A stretch of DNA of 34,596 bases from NCBI GenBank assembly GCA_934643145.1, contig CAKUBM010000025.1, forward strand, positions 1-34,596, written 5' to 3'. The stretch is from an uncultured Collinsella sp. (GTDB lineage: Bacteria > Actinomycetota > Coriobacteriia > Coriobacteriales > Coriobacteriaceae). The translations under genes and the position numbers were made by a program. Under the pieces are notes generated by a model, which had not been told where the DNA came from, ran no database searches, and was given only the letters and a program-made list of their open reading frames with translations. Of the stretch, positions 1 through 9,200 are shown one piece after another. Numbering within the stretch: position 1 is the stretch's first letter; each line of letters opens with the position of its first letter.

Positions 1-2110
1 TGCCGCCTGCATTGTAGGCGGAAGCGATGTAGTCGTTCAGGAGCTTCTTGAACTCGGAGACAGTGAAATCAGCCTGACTGTCAAAAGAGCTGTAATCGAA
101 GATGGTTACCTCGGAATCGGTGTTTTTACCGCTACCGGTCGCGATGCCGATAGCCTTCGTACCGGCATCGATGATGTTGAGATAGTGCCCGCACTCTTGG
201 GAGATGTTTGGGTAGTGCTGGGAGATATAGTAGGAATCATATCGATGATTTTCAAGGTCACCATTCTTCTTGGCGTACTTATCGAATGCCTCCTTCTCCT
301 GGGTATAGAGACCGGTGTAGGGCCAGCCTAGGGTGTCCTCAGTCTCGCCGCCGGTATATGCACCGCCACCGCCAGCAAGATTTTCACCGTTATCCCAGTA
401 GCAGTTCGAGTGTCCCCAGATGTTCGATGAATATGATGTATTAAGGGCGGCTGCCGCAGTCATGCGGAGGCTGACGCTGAGCGCCGACTGACCGTTCGCC
501 TTGCGGAGGTTGTTCTGGGTGTCGAGATATGTCAAGGCGTTGCGCATCTGCTCCAAGGAAAGCGGGTTGGTGTCGCGAGACATGTCCTGATCGACGTACT
601 GGTCATACCATTCGGCCTTGTCATCGGCACCGGTCAGCATCGATACGGCATCCTGGGCGTTCTTTTTCTGCGTGGCTGTGAACTGGCTGCCGCCGATGAT
701 GTAGTTCATGAAGCCGAACATACCCTGGCTGATGACATTCTGGTCTACGGTCATGTTCGACTTGAGGTCGGCAATCTGCTGGTTAAGCTTGTCGACTTCA
801 GCGCTCGCGGCATCATAAGCGCTCTTTGCCGATATAACTTCGGCGCAAATTGCATCGTATTCAGCACGCTTCTGCTGACGGACCTCGACGAGTCGGTCGT
901 ACTCCGCCTTCTTGTCGGCTTCGGTCTGCTGGGCCTGCTCGTATGCCGACTTCGCGGTGTCACGCTTACTGGCCGCGTCCTTGTACTCCTTGTTTGCCGC
1001 ATCGTATGCAGACTGGGCAGATGCCACAGCGGCGTTGGCGGCGTTGGCCTTCTCCTGCGCGGCAGCGACGGCAGCCTGGGCGGCCTGCAGATTTGTCTGT
1101 GCGGTGGCGTCGGCATCCGTCGCGGCATTGAGCTCCGCCTGCGCGGTCTTGAGCTCACCAGCAGCAGCTTTCTTGGCGGTCTCAAGCGCACTCAGGTCAA
1201 CACCCGTACCCGAGACAGCAGCATCGAGCGCGGCCTGCGCCTGGTTGAACTTCTGCTGGGCATTATCGCGCGCGGTGGTTGCGGCTGCGAGAGCAGCGGC
1301 AGTCTCCTGCTTCTTGGCCTGGGCAGTCGTCAAAGCCGCCTCGGTATTCTGCTTTTCCTGCTGGGCGCTGGCCTCGGCAGCCTTGGCCTGGTCCAGATTG
1401 GCCTGTGCAGTAGTAACGGCCTTATTGGCGTCATCGAGCTTTGCCTGCGCGTCCTCGACGGCCTTCTTGGCGGCCTCGTACTCGTCCATACCCATGGCCT
1501 CGAGCTTGGCCTGGGCATCATCGAGGGCCTTCTTGGCCTCATCCTGCTTTGCCTTGGCGTCCTTGAGCGCCTGGGTCTTATCCTCGACACTCTTGTTGGC
1601 CTGTTCGAGCCGATCGTTCAGGTCGCCCAGCTTCTTCTGCTGCTGCTCGGTCTTTTCGACGGCTGCCTTAAGCTCGTCGATCTTCTCCTGAAGCGCGGCT
1701 ACCTCGGCCTCGTTCTGCTCGGCGGCGTTATCGGTCACGGCCTGCGAGGCCTGATTCTTTTGCTGCTGCGCCTGCTTTTGAGACTGGCCCGCCGCGTCGG
1801 CCTTCTTCTGGGCGGCATCGTAGGCGGCCTGAGCGTCCTTGAGCTGCTTTGCCGACTCCTCGGCCAGCTGGGCAGCCGTCTTTACGACCGCTTGGTTACC
1901 GGCGGCAACGGTATTCTCTACAGAACTACCCCCCCCCTGAACAGAATCGCCGTTACCGGTTGACGGTGCGGCGATTGCCGCCAGCGGCGACATGAGCGGC
2001 TGAGCGATGAGGCCCGCCGTCAAAACGGTTGCGACGGCGCGGTTGGCAACGCCCTTGACGTTGACGGCCTTGGCCCGAGGCTCAAAGTGCTGTGGACTGT
2101 AGTTTGCCAT
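1..2110 (-). CDS. Secreted coiled-coil surface protein with CAP (SCP/PR1) domain, 3' end outside the window
   Basis: The frame is open from an ATG at 2110 (preceded by GGGAG) to the left edge, about 703 residues, with no stop reached. Residues 20-50 form a signal peptide: basic VKGVANR, then a hydrophobic stretch ending LAAIAA. Residues about 60-455 are an Ala/Lys/Gln/Asp-rich heptad region, a long coiled coil. Residues about 520-703 look like a CAP domain: GHSNCYWDNGENLAGG supplies the typical His and Glu, and CGHYLNIIDAGTKAIGIA resembles the second CAP signature. The likely role is a cell-surface or secreted stalked protein; CAP domains have varied functions, so substrate and activity are unknown. 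Cell-wall anchoring motifs, if any, lie beyond the window. A run of nine G (coding strand) sits at about residue 58-61. Strong frame evidence; function is inferred. Confidence 0.8.
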   Translation of the reverse strand, partial: MANYSPQHFEPRAKAVNVKGVANRAVATVLTAGLIAQPLMSPLAAIAAPSTGNGDSVQGGGSSVENTVAAGNQAVVKTAAQLAEESAKQLKDAQAAYDAAQKKADAAGQSQKQAQQQKNQASQAVTDNAAEQNEAEVAALQEKIDELKAAVEKTEQQQKKLGDLNDRLEQANKSVEDKTQALKDAKAKQDEAKKALDDAQAKLEAMGMDEYEAAKKAVEDAQAKLDDANKAVTTAQANLDQAKAAEASAQQEKQNTEAALTTAQAKKQETAAALAAATTARDNAQQKFNQAQAALDAAVSGTGVDLSALETAKKAAAGELKTAQAELNAATDADATAQTNLQAAQAAVAAAQEKANAANAAVASAQSAYDAANKEYKDAASKRDTAKSAYEQAQQTEADKKAEYDRLVEVRQQKRAEYDAICAEVISAKSAYDAASAEVDKLNQQIADLKSNMTVDQNVISQGMFGFMNYIIGGSQFTATQKKNAQDAVSMLTGADDKAEWYDQYVDQDMSRDTNPLSLEQMRNALTYLDTQNNLRKANGQSALSVSLRMTAAAALNTSYSSNIWGHSNCYWDNGENLAGGGGAYTGGETEDTLGWPYTGLYTQEKEAFDKYAKKNGDLENHRYDSYYISQHYPNISQECGHYLNIIDAGTKAIGIATGSGKNTDSEVTIFDYSSFDSQADFTVSEFKKLLNDYIASAYNAGG
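1929..1937 (-). repeat. G9 homopolymer tract (C9 on plus) in the 5' coding region of the CAP protein
   Basis: Nine consecutive C on the plus strand encode Gln-Gly-Gly-Gly just after the signal peptide. At nine bases the frame stays open through the coiled coil and CAP domain; eight or ten would shift it. Tracts of this kind are classical slipped-strand hot spots. Confidence 0.75.
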
Positions 2111-2417
2111 GGCTTTCTCCCTTTGACACGGATGTATCCATACGCTTCAAAATGTAGGAGCTGATTTTTGAATTCTGTTGCGCAACATTGGTCACCAGCG
2201 GATTTTTTGAAATTCGCGCTCTCGTGCTTCACAATTTCGTCACATATGTAGGAGCTGGCGCATCATATTCTTGCGGGATCGAATTGAGCCTGTGATTTGC
2301 ATTTGCTCCCGCGTCATCCGCCCTATCGGATTCCGCATCCAACAGACACCCCGCCCGCCACGGTGTAGAGTAAGGGCGACGGGCGGGATACGCGGCCCTT
2401 GCCAGAACGAGGTGAAC
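2111..2417. promoter_or_regulatory. Divergent intergenic region between the surface protein and the DUF389 gene
   Basis: About 307 bases without a gene, so both flanking promoters must lie here. A 12-base direct repeat ATGTAGGAGCTG occurs at 2152-2163 and 2246-2257, which could be a regulator site for the surface protein. An inverted repeat CCCGCCCG/CGGGCGGG (2350-2357, 2380-2387) would form a hairpin in the leader of the DUF389 mRNA. I see no convincing -35/-10 pair. Confidence 0.35.
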
Positions 2418-3557
2418 ATGGAACTCGATAAACAACAGATCAAGCGGCTGCGCGAACGCCATCACCGGCGCCACGGCATCCGCCCTGCCCATAGTGAGGC
2501 CATGGAGAACGCCACCCGCTTCCTAAAGCGCGCATTCAACATTCGCGAGGGACGCGCGCCCTATCACGTGATCCGCAAGCGTTTTGTAAACGGGGCGCGT
2601 CTGACCGGCTCCCACCTATGCATCCTCATCATCGCCATGCTCATCGCAAGCATCGGCCTCGATATCGATTCGGACATCGCCATCGTGGGCGCCATGCTCA
2701 TCTGCCCGCTCATGGGCTCGGTTCTTGCCATGGCATACGGCATTGCCACGCTCGACCGCGAGATTACCGTCGAAGCCGTCGCCAGCCTTGCGCTGCAAAT
2801 GGCCTTTTGCCTGGTCACATCCACGTTGTACTTTAAGCTCTCGCCCCTTGGCACCACCACGGCCGCCATTATCGACAATTCGACACCAACTGTCTGGGAC
2901 CTCGCCGTCGCGCTCGCGGGCGGCTTTGCGGGCGGCCTAGGCAACTCGCGCGACCAGGAACCCGCCACGCTCATCGCCGGCGTGGCCGTGGCGACCGCGC
3001 TCATGCCGCCCCTGTGCGCGGCGGGTTATGGCATTGCCATCGCGAGCGGGTCGCTGTTCCTCTCGGCACTCTACGAGTTTGGCATCAACGTGGTCTTTAT
3101 CGCGCTCGCGGCCGAAGCCGTGCTGCTGCTTTTGCGCGTGCCGCTCAAGCGCGACCTCAACGGCGACGGCATCGTAACCGCCGAGGAAGACGCCGAGGTC
3201 GACGAGTTGTCGCGCAAGGTGCGCCGCCGCATCATTGTGGGCACGGTGATCTTTGCCATCCCCTGCATCGTTATGACGGCGGGGTCCATTGGCTCGGCGC
3301 AGGTCGGCGTGCAGGACGGCTATGGCGTCACCGAAACCACGCGCGAGCTTGCGGCGGTACTGCCAGGCTTTAAGGATTACACCGTCGCCGTCGAGACCTC
3401 GGCCACCGAAGGGGACGAGGAGGGCATCGTCGAGCGCGAGATTGTCGCCCATGTGACAACGAGCGAGGCACTCGGGGAGCACGACCGCCACGTCGCCCGC
3501 AAGCTCATCGACCTCAACGTGCCCGAACTCGATCGCGTGGAGTTTGACGTGAAGTGA
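2418..3557 (+). CDS. DUF389 / TIGR00341-type hydrophobic membrane protein
   Basis: 379 residues. The ATG at 2418 is chosen over upstream in-frame starts because GAGGTG lies 4 bases ahead of it. A basic N-terminal segment (1-60) is followed by about six or seven membrane helices between residues 66 and 290, including VGAMLICPLMGS, the Gly-rich ALAGGFAGGLGNSRDQ and ATALMPPLCAAGYG, the hallmark of the DUF389 family. The last 90 residues are soluble and acidic. No biochemical function is established for the family; a transport or membrane-stress role is only a guess. An EF-hand-like loop, DLNGDGIVTAEE, sits at residues 246-257 between helices. The gene stands alone: a divergent surface-protein gene lies upstream and a convergent pseudogene downstream. 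Confidence 0.85.
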   Translation: MELDKQQIKRLRERHHRRHGIRPAHSEAMENATRFLKRAFNIREGRAPYHVIRKRFVNGARLTGSHLCILIIAMLIASIGLDIDSDIAIVGAMLICPLMGSVLAMAYGIATLDREITVEAVASLALQMAFCLVTSTLYFKLSPLGTTTAAIIDNSTPTVWDLAVALAGGFAGGLGNSRDQEPATLIAGVAVATALMPPLCAAGYGIAIASGSLFLSALYEFGINVVFIALAAEAVLLLLRVPLKRDLNGDGIVTAEEDAEVDELSRKVRRRIIVGTVIFAIPCIVMTAGSIGSAQVGVQDGYGVTETTRELAAVLPGFKDYTVAVETSATEGDEEGIVEREIVAHVTTSEALGEHDRHVARKLIDLNVPELDRVEFDVK

Positions 3558-3569
3558 TGCGGGACGGCG

Positions 3570-3966
3570 CTACAGCTCGTACTTGTACACGCGGTAGATG
3601 TACTTCTCGGCTTCCATCTCGTAGGTAGCGATGGGTAGACCGTAGCGGTCGTACTCGGTGAAGGTCTTGGCCTGGCCCGATGCCACGAGCATACTGCTCG
3701 AATCGCCGACGCGCTGCGCGCTGCTCACGTCCAGTCGTCACGTCAATCTTGATGATGAGGTCCTCGACGTTAACGCGCTCGCCCTCGCTCTTTTTGGCTG
3801 CCGCGGGATGTGCGGGGAAACGCGGCAACTTTGGGCACGTCACCGGTCTTTTTTGACCGGCAACCTCATACGACACGGTCACGGCGTCGGCGATCTCAAA
3901 GAGTAGCTTAGGCTTGTGACGATGCAGAGACGCAGGGTGCGCAGTTGATCCGCGATGCCCCCCGAA
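3570..3966 (-). pseudogene. Frameshifted remnant of a small protein gene
   Basis: On the minus strand a coding-like segment (FEIADAVTVSYEVAG, then SEGERVNVEDLIIKIDV, from about 3900 to 3740) is interrupted, and a different frame continues with SSAQRVGDSSSMLVASG and ends EAEKYIYRVYKYEL and TAG at 3570-3572. The break coincides with a 13-base duplication: TCACGTC occurs at 3725-3731 and again at 3738-3744. Removing one 13-base unit joins both halves in one frame as IKIDVSSAQRVGD. The N-terminus is not clear: the only start in frame is a GTG at 3882, and the same frame runs directly after the stop of the acetyltransferase gene, so the 5' end may also be lost. I do not recognise the family. Confidence 0.65.
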
Positions 3967-4764
3967 TTATTCGGGACGACCGCGATGGCGCTCAATCCAG
4001 CCCACGGCAAAGTCGACAAGCTCGCGTTGACGCATAAAGCGGATCATCCCGTTACCGAGAGGCGCCGTGCGCACCGTGCATTCACGCTCAAAGGCAGCGC
4101 CGATCTCGTCGAAATCCTCGCCGTCGACATAGAGCGTGCGGTATTCCTTCCACACGCGCTGGCCGTTTTCCATAATCGCGCTGTGCTCCACGCAGTCGTG
4201 CTTGCCGGGATATTGCGCGCGGGCATCCGCCAAATGCAGGGATGTGTTCTTGTCGTAGCCCACGCCCACGAGCAGCACATAGCCGTCCAAATCGTACAGG
4301 GGCGCGATGGGCGATCCGTCGCCAAAGATGTTGCTCAGGTCGTGGTTTTCCGTCAAGAGCTGCGCTCGCGGGCCGTTTGCCGCCACCGAACGCGCCGGGT
4401 GGTCGCTGCGGAGCGTGCCCGGCCACGTGCGGAACATCTCGGCAACGGCCCCCATCGTATTGGTGGGCGTGATGCGTTTGTCATAAGCTGGCCAGTTATC
4501 GCGGATCAGCTGCCACCACTCTTGCGGCTCCTGCCAATGGACGCCGCTCGCCGGGTCCAAGTTTTTCCACGACTGCGTCGGCATCATGATGGTGCCGGTC
4601 TCGCCCACCGTCTGGAGCAGCGCCTCGATCACCGGCTGCGCACCGCCGCACACATATCCAAGCGCGCTGAGCGAGCAATGGACCATAACCGTCTGCCCCG
4701 GGCGCATGCCAACAGCAGAAAGCGCATCGAGGATATCCTGCTTGAGTACGATTTGTCGGTCCAT
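3967..4764 (-). CDS. AAC(3)-family N-acetyltransferase
   Basis: 265 residues, the usual length for the aminoglycoside 3-N-acetyltransferase (YokD/AAC(3)) fold. The ATG at 4764 has AGGAG 7 bases upstream. Family motifs run in order: VMVHCSLSALGYVCGGA (residues about 26-42), IMMPTQSW, RSDHPARSVAANGP (about 119-132) and PLYDLDGYVLLVGVGYDKNTSLH. The family transfers acetyl from acetyl-CoA to the 3-amino group of 2-deoxystreptamine aminoglycosides, but many chromosomal members have other or unknown substrates, so resistance should not be assumed. It acts in the cytoplasm. The gene is monocistronic as seen: a hairpin separates it from the upstream dehydrogenase gene, and a decayed gene lies downstream. 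Confidence 0.88.
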   Translation of the reverse strand: MDRQIVLKQDILDALSAVGMRPGQTVMVHCSLSALGYVCGGAQPVIEALLQTVGETGTIMMPTQSWKNLDPASGVHWQEPQEWWQLIRDNWPAYDKRITPTNTMGAVAEMFRTWPGTLRSDHPARSVAANGPRAQLLTENHDLSNIFGDGSPIAPLYDLDGYVLLVGVGYDKNTSLHLADARAQYPGKHDCVEHSAIMENGQRVWKEYRTLYVDGEDFDEIGAAFERECTVRTAPLGNGMIRFMRQRELVDFAVGWIERHRGRPE

Positions 4765-4815
4765 TGCCGCTCCTTTCTATTTCTGGGTCCATCTTCTCAC
4801 TGTTAGCGGAAGAAA

Positions 4816-4848
4816 ATGATCCGCTTTCCTCCGTCCCCAAGGGATCAT
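4816..4848 (-). terminator. Hairpin between the dehydrogenase and acetyltransferase genes
   Basis: ATGATCC (4816-4822) pairs with GGATCAT (4842-4848), and T-rich sequence flanks it on both sides. A competing stem AGCGGA/TCCGCT (4805-4825) overlaps. It is placed where the dehydrogenase transcript should end. Confidence 0.45.
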
Positions 4849-4851
4849 CTT

Positions 4852-5811
4852 TTAGTACTTGAAGAAGCCCTCGCCCGAGCTTTCGCCTAGCTTGCCTTCG
4901 TCGAGCATCTTCTTAAGGACGGACGCCATGGCCTTAAAGTTGTAGGGCATCATCATCTTTTTGAGCAGCGGGCTCACCAGGCCCGGGACCTTCTGATACT
5001 GCATGACGATGTTGTAGGCCGTCTGGATACCTACCGTGTCGAACACGCGGAACGGGCCCTTGGGGGCGCCGGTGCCACGCGTCCATGCGAGGTCGATGCT
5101 CTTGGGGTCGCTGACGCCCGAGACGTACAGGTCGAGGCCCGAGAGCAGCCACGGCACCAGCATAGAGTTGAGCAGGTAGCCGTTCTTTTCCTTGTTGACG
5201 GGAAGCGCCAACATACGGATGTCGTTGGCAAAGTCGACGAGCTCGTCAAAGTAGCGCTTGTCGGTTTGGTCCTGAGCCATGACCTCGGTCATGTTGTTCT
5301 TCCAGATGGAGTTGGCAAAGTGCAGCGACAGATACTTCTTGGGACGGCCGGTGTACTTGGCAAAGGTGCTCGGCAGCAGCGTGGAGGAGTTGGTCACGAT
5401 GACGGTCTTTTGCGGCAGGACCGGGGCGAGCTTCTTGTAGAAGTCGATCTTTGCCTGAGTGTCCTCGGCCATGGACTCGATGACCAGGTCGGCGTCGGCC
5501 ACGGCAGCTGCAAGGTCGAGCTCCAGCTTAAGTGTGGAGTAGGCACGCTCGACGGCGGCGAGCGCCGCGTCCTTGTCAAAGGGTTTTCCGCTATCGGCAA
5601 TGCCGGCGCACCACTCGCCCGTGCCGTCCGCCATGCCCTCGATTGCCGCGATGTACTCCTCGCGGACATGATCGATCTTGGGCTGGGTGCGCCCGATGCT
5701 GCCCTCGCTGCGCAGCCAAATCGTTACATCAAAGCCGCAGTAGGCAGCCTGGAAGGCAATCTGGCTTCCCAGCACGCCGCCACCAGCGACACAAACGCTC
5801 TTGTAGCTCAT
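4852..5811 (-). CDS. 3-hydroxyacyl-CoA dehydrogenase-like protein
   Basis: 319 residues. The ATG at 5811 has GAGAGGA 9 bases upstream. The N-terminal Rossmann fold carries GGGVLG at residues 10-15. Alignment by eye with the single-domain 3-hydroxyacyl-CoA dehydrogenases gives the catalytic His164 (LHFANSIW) and Glu176 (MTEVM) 12 residues apart, as in the human enzyme, plus Ser143 and Asn215 (KNGYLLNSML) in the expected places. The usual HxxNP proline is replaced by Ser. The C-terminal GEGFFKY matches the family's GxGFYxY end. The expected reaction is NAD-dependent oxidation of L-3-hydroxyacyl-CoA, or its reverse in butyrate-type pathways. No crotonase, thiolase or acyl-CoA dehydrogenase gene is nearby, so its pathway is unknown. 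Confidence 0.87.
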   Translation of the reverse strand: MSYKSVCVAGGGVLGSQIAFQAAYCGFDVTIWLRSEGSIGRTQPKIDHVREEYIAAIEGMADGTGEWCAGIADSGKPFDKDAALAAVERAYSTLKLELDLAAAVADADLVIESMAEDTQAKIDFYKKLAPVLPQKTVIVTNSSTLLPSTFAKYTGRPKKYLSLHFANSIWKNNMTEVMAQDQTDKRYFDELVDFANDIRMLALPVNKEKNGYLLNSMLVPWLLSGLDLYVSGVSDPKSIDLAWTRGTGAPKGPFRVFDTVGIQTAYNIVMQYQKVPGLVSPLLKKMMMPYNFKAMASVLKKMLDEGKLGESSGEGFFKY

Positions 5812-5980
5812 AGGAATAGTCCTCTCTTACGTAATTCCATAGATGTGCATTTATTCAACCGTAAGGAGGCTGCGCGCCGGGCGTTCGTTCTTTAAACGGA
5901 CGATTTTTAACGGCGAACGGCTACACCTGTTCATTATCTCAGAGTTCTGAAGGTCATTTTCGGTGTCGCCGAACCGCTGT

Positions 5981-6111
5981 TTTCGGAAGTATGCGGCAAA
6001 TTCTGGAACCCCCGAGCACACCCCCGTTTTTCGAAAATAAAACCGCAGGTACAGAGCTTGGACATACACGGTCTGCGCGACCTATTCAGATTTTGCCGCA
6101 TACTTCCGAAA
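5981..6111. repeat. Perfect 20-base inverted repeat with a 91-base interior
   Basis: Arms at 5981-6000 and 6092-6111 are exact reverse complements containing GGAAGTATGCGGCA. After one mismatch, TCTG (6002-6005) and CAGA (6087-6090) extend the pairing. The interior has no gene. Confidence 0.8.
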
Positions 6112-6165
6112 TCAAAGCTCGCAGGAGGCTCCAGCAATGGCATTTACGCAACATATGTCCAACAA

Positions 6166-6200
6166 AAACGGGTGGTAGCCAGCACGGCTACCACCCGTTT
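6166..6200 (-). terminator. Strong 15-bp terminator of the activase operon
   Basis: A perfect 15-base stem (6166-6180 with 6186-6200, core ACGGGTGGTAGCC) with a 5-base loop. On the minus strand it is followed by TTTTTGTT, and on the plus strand by TTTGTCTTAT, so it can act in both directions. It sits about 30 bases past the activase stop. Confidence 0.85.
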
Positions 6201-6228
6201 GTCTTATATCCGGCTCAAAGCAGCCCGA

Positions 6229-9200
6229 CTACTTCTTAATGCCGCGTCCCAGGCGCTTGGCGACTGACGCCACGGCCTCCTCGCTGCCCGGTCCGCAGCT
6301 CACGCAGCCGTCGTGGGCACGCATCTGGCCGGTGACCTCGTCCATCGCGAGCGGCGCTACCTTCTCGAGCTTAAAGCCCTTGCCGGCGCGCATGTTTTCC
6401 TTGGCCACGCTGATCATGAGCTTAATGCGGTTGAGCTGGTTGACCTCGGACGCGCCGGGGTCGTAGTCCACCGCGACAATGTTGCTCTCAGGGTGCTGGC
6501 GGCGCAGCTCCTTGATCACAGCCTTACCCACCACGTGGTTGGGCAGGCACGCAAAGGGCTGCGTGCAGATGATGTTGGGCGCGCCATGGTCGATCAGGTC
6601 GAGCATCTCGGCCGTGAGCAGCCAGCCCTCGCCCATGTTGTTGCACACCGAAAGCACCGTGCGGGCCTTGTCGGCCATGGTGCCGATGCGCTCGGGTGCC
6701 TCAAAGCGGCGGGACTTCTCGAGCATCTCCTCCACCGGCGTACGCATCCAGTCCACGAGCTTAATAAGCGCTTGCATGCCCGCGCGCGTAGTGGCAGAGC
6801 TTCCCAGCTCGTCCTTCTGCAGCTCGGCGTTGCTCATGGAGTACAGGAAGAAGTCGAGCAGACCCGGCACCACGGCCTCGCAGCCCTCGCGCTCGATAAC
6901 GTCGACCACGTGGTTGTTGGCCGTGGGATGGAACTTGACCAAGATCTCGCCGACCACGCCCACACGTGGCTTGGTGCCCTCGCCCACGAGCGGCATGGTG
7001 TCGAACGCGCGGATGGCCTCGCGGCACAGCTTGGTGTAGTTGTGGCGGTTGAACTTGGGCGCCAGCTTGCGGGCTCGTGCCATGTACTCCTCGTAGAGCG
7101 CGTTGGCGGCACCGGGCGTTGCCTCGTACGGGCGGCAACGATAGAGCATCTGCATCATCACGTCGCCAAAGAGCACCGCGTAGACTGCCTGTTTAAGCAG
7201 CGCCGGCGTGATCTTAAAGCCGGGGTTGTCTTCGCCGAGCGCCACGGCCGAAAGCGAGATCACCGGGATCTCGGGGTGGCCGCTCTCGCGCAGGGCCTTG
7301 CGAATGAGCGCGATGTAGTTGGTAGCACGGCAGCCGCCGCCGGTCTGGCTGATAACCACGGCCGTCTTGGACAGGTCGTACCGACCACTCTCGATGGCCT
7401 CCATAATCTGGCCCGTCACCAGAATCGACGGGTAGCAGATATCATTGTTCACATAGCGCAGACCGGCCTCGACGGCGTCGTGGTCGGTCGAGGGCAGCAG
7501 CTCCAAGTTGTAGCCGGCACCGCGGAACACCTCTTTGACCAGGTCAAAGTGAATCGGTGCCATCTGCGGGCACAGGATGGTGTAGCCCTCGTCGCGCATC
7601 TGTTCGGTAAAGGGCACCTTGGGCCACGCGGTCGAAGCACTCTCGCGCTGCGCCTCAAACGTGTACTTGCGGCTCGCGAACGCGGGGGCATCCGTGGAGG
7701 GCGCCACCGGCGCGGCATCGCCCTGCTCGTAGGCCTCGCCCGCGGCCGTGGCCTCGGCCAAGCGCTCGGCCTCCTGGTCCTTGAGCGCGGCCATGAGCGA
7801 GCGGATGCGGATGCGCGCGGCGCCCAGGTTGGACACCTCGTCGATCTTGAGCACGGTGTAGATCTTGCCGCTGGCTTCCAGGATCTCCTGCACCTGATCG
7901 GTGGTCAGGGCGTCCAGGCCGCAGCCGAAAGAGTTGAGCTGGATCAGGTCCAGGTCGTTGCGCATCGTCACAAAACGGGCGACGGCGTACAGGCGGCTGT
8001 GGTACATCCACTGGTCGACGACGCGAATCGGACGCTCGGGCTTTACCAGATGCGCGAGCGAATCCTCGGTAAAGACCGCAAAGCCAAAGCTCGAGATAAG
8101 CTCGGGCAGGGCGTGGTTGATCTCGGGGTCGTTATGGTAAGGACGGCCGGCGAGCACGATGCCGTGGCCGCCGTGGTTCTCGACCCACTTAAGGGCCTCC
8201 TCGCCCATGGTCTGGATATCCTCGTGGAAGCGCGCATCGGCCTCAAAGGCAGCATTGACGGCGGCATCGACCTCGGAGCGCGTGATCTTGGGTCCGCGCA
8301 CGCGACCGCGACCGGCTTGCGCATCGGCCACGCGGTCGACGGCGAGCACCTGGTAAAGACGGCGCTTGAGCTCGGTCTTATCGTGATAGGGCACAAACGG
8401 GTACAGGAACTCGATGTTCTGCTCGCGGATCTCGTCGATGTTGAGCGCCAGCGCCGTGGGATAGCTCATGACGATGGGACAGTTGTAACAGTTGCCAGCC
8501 GTCGGGTCCTCCTTGCGCTCCCAGCGCACGCACGGCATCCAAATGAAGTCGACGTCACGGTCGATAAGGTTCATCACATGGCCGTGGCTCATCTTTGCCG
8601 GGTAGCACACGCTCTCGGACGGCATGGACTCGATGCCCGCCTGGTAGGTCTTTTTGCTCGACTGGTCAGACAGCTGCACGCTAAAGCCCAAGCGCGTAAA
8701 GAACGCGTGCCAGAAGGGGTAGTTCTCGTACATGTTGAGCGCGCGCGGGATACCCACGGTGCCGCGCGGGGCCTCGTCGGGACTCAGCACCTCGCGGTTA
8801 AAGAGCAGCTCGTTTTTCTTTTTGAAGAGGTTGGGGGCCTCGGTCTTCTGCTTTTTGTGGCCGGCGCCCTTCTCGCAGCGGTTGCCGGTAATGAAGCGCC
8901 TACCGCCGCCAAAATCGTTAACGGTAAGCTGGCAGTTGTTGGAGCAACGGCCGCAGCGGACATGCTTTTGCGTCACGGTGAGGTGCGCGATGTCCTCGGC
9001 CGAGAGGATGGTCGAGGTGCCGTCGGCGCCGGCGCGATCGCGGGCGAGCAGGGCCGCACCGTAGGCGCCCATGCAGCCGGCGATATCAGGACGCACGGCA
9101 TGAACGCCGGTGAGCTGCTCAAACGCGCGCAGCGTGGCATCGGACATAAAGGTGCCGCCCTGAACGATCACCTGGCTGCCGATCTCCTTGGGGTCGCGCA

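Larger units (their letters stand above)
5812..6228. other. 417-base intergenic region with a large inverted repeat and a terminator
   Basis: No convincing gene. It holds the promoter side of the dehydrogenase gene, the 20-base inverted repeat at 5981-6111 and the terminator at 6166-6200. Short open frames here lack ribosome binding sites and recognisable protein features. Confidence 0.5.

Noticed and set aside
912..1691. Plus-strand Ala/Ser/Cys-rich frame of 259 codons
   Set aside because: It is the antisense of the Ala/Gln/Lys coiled coil of the surface protein, where codon bias keeps the other strand open.
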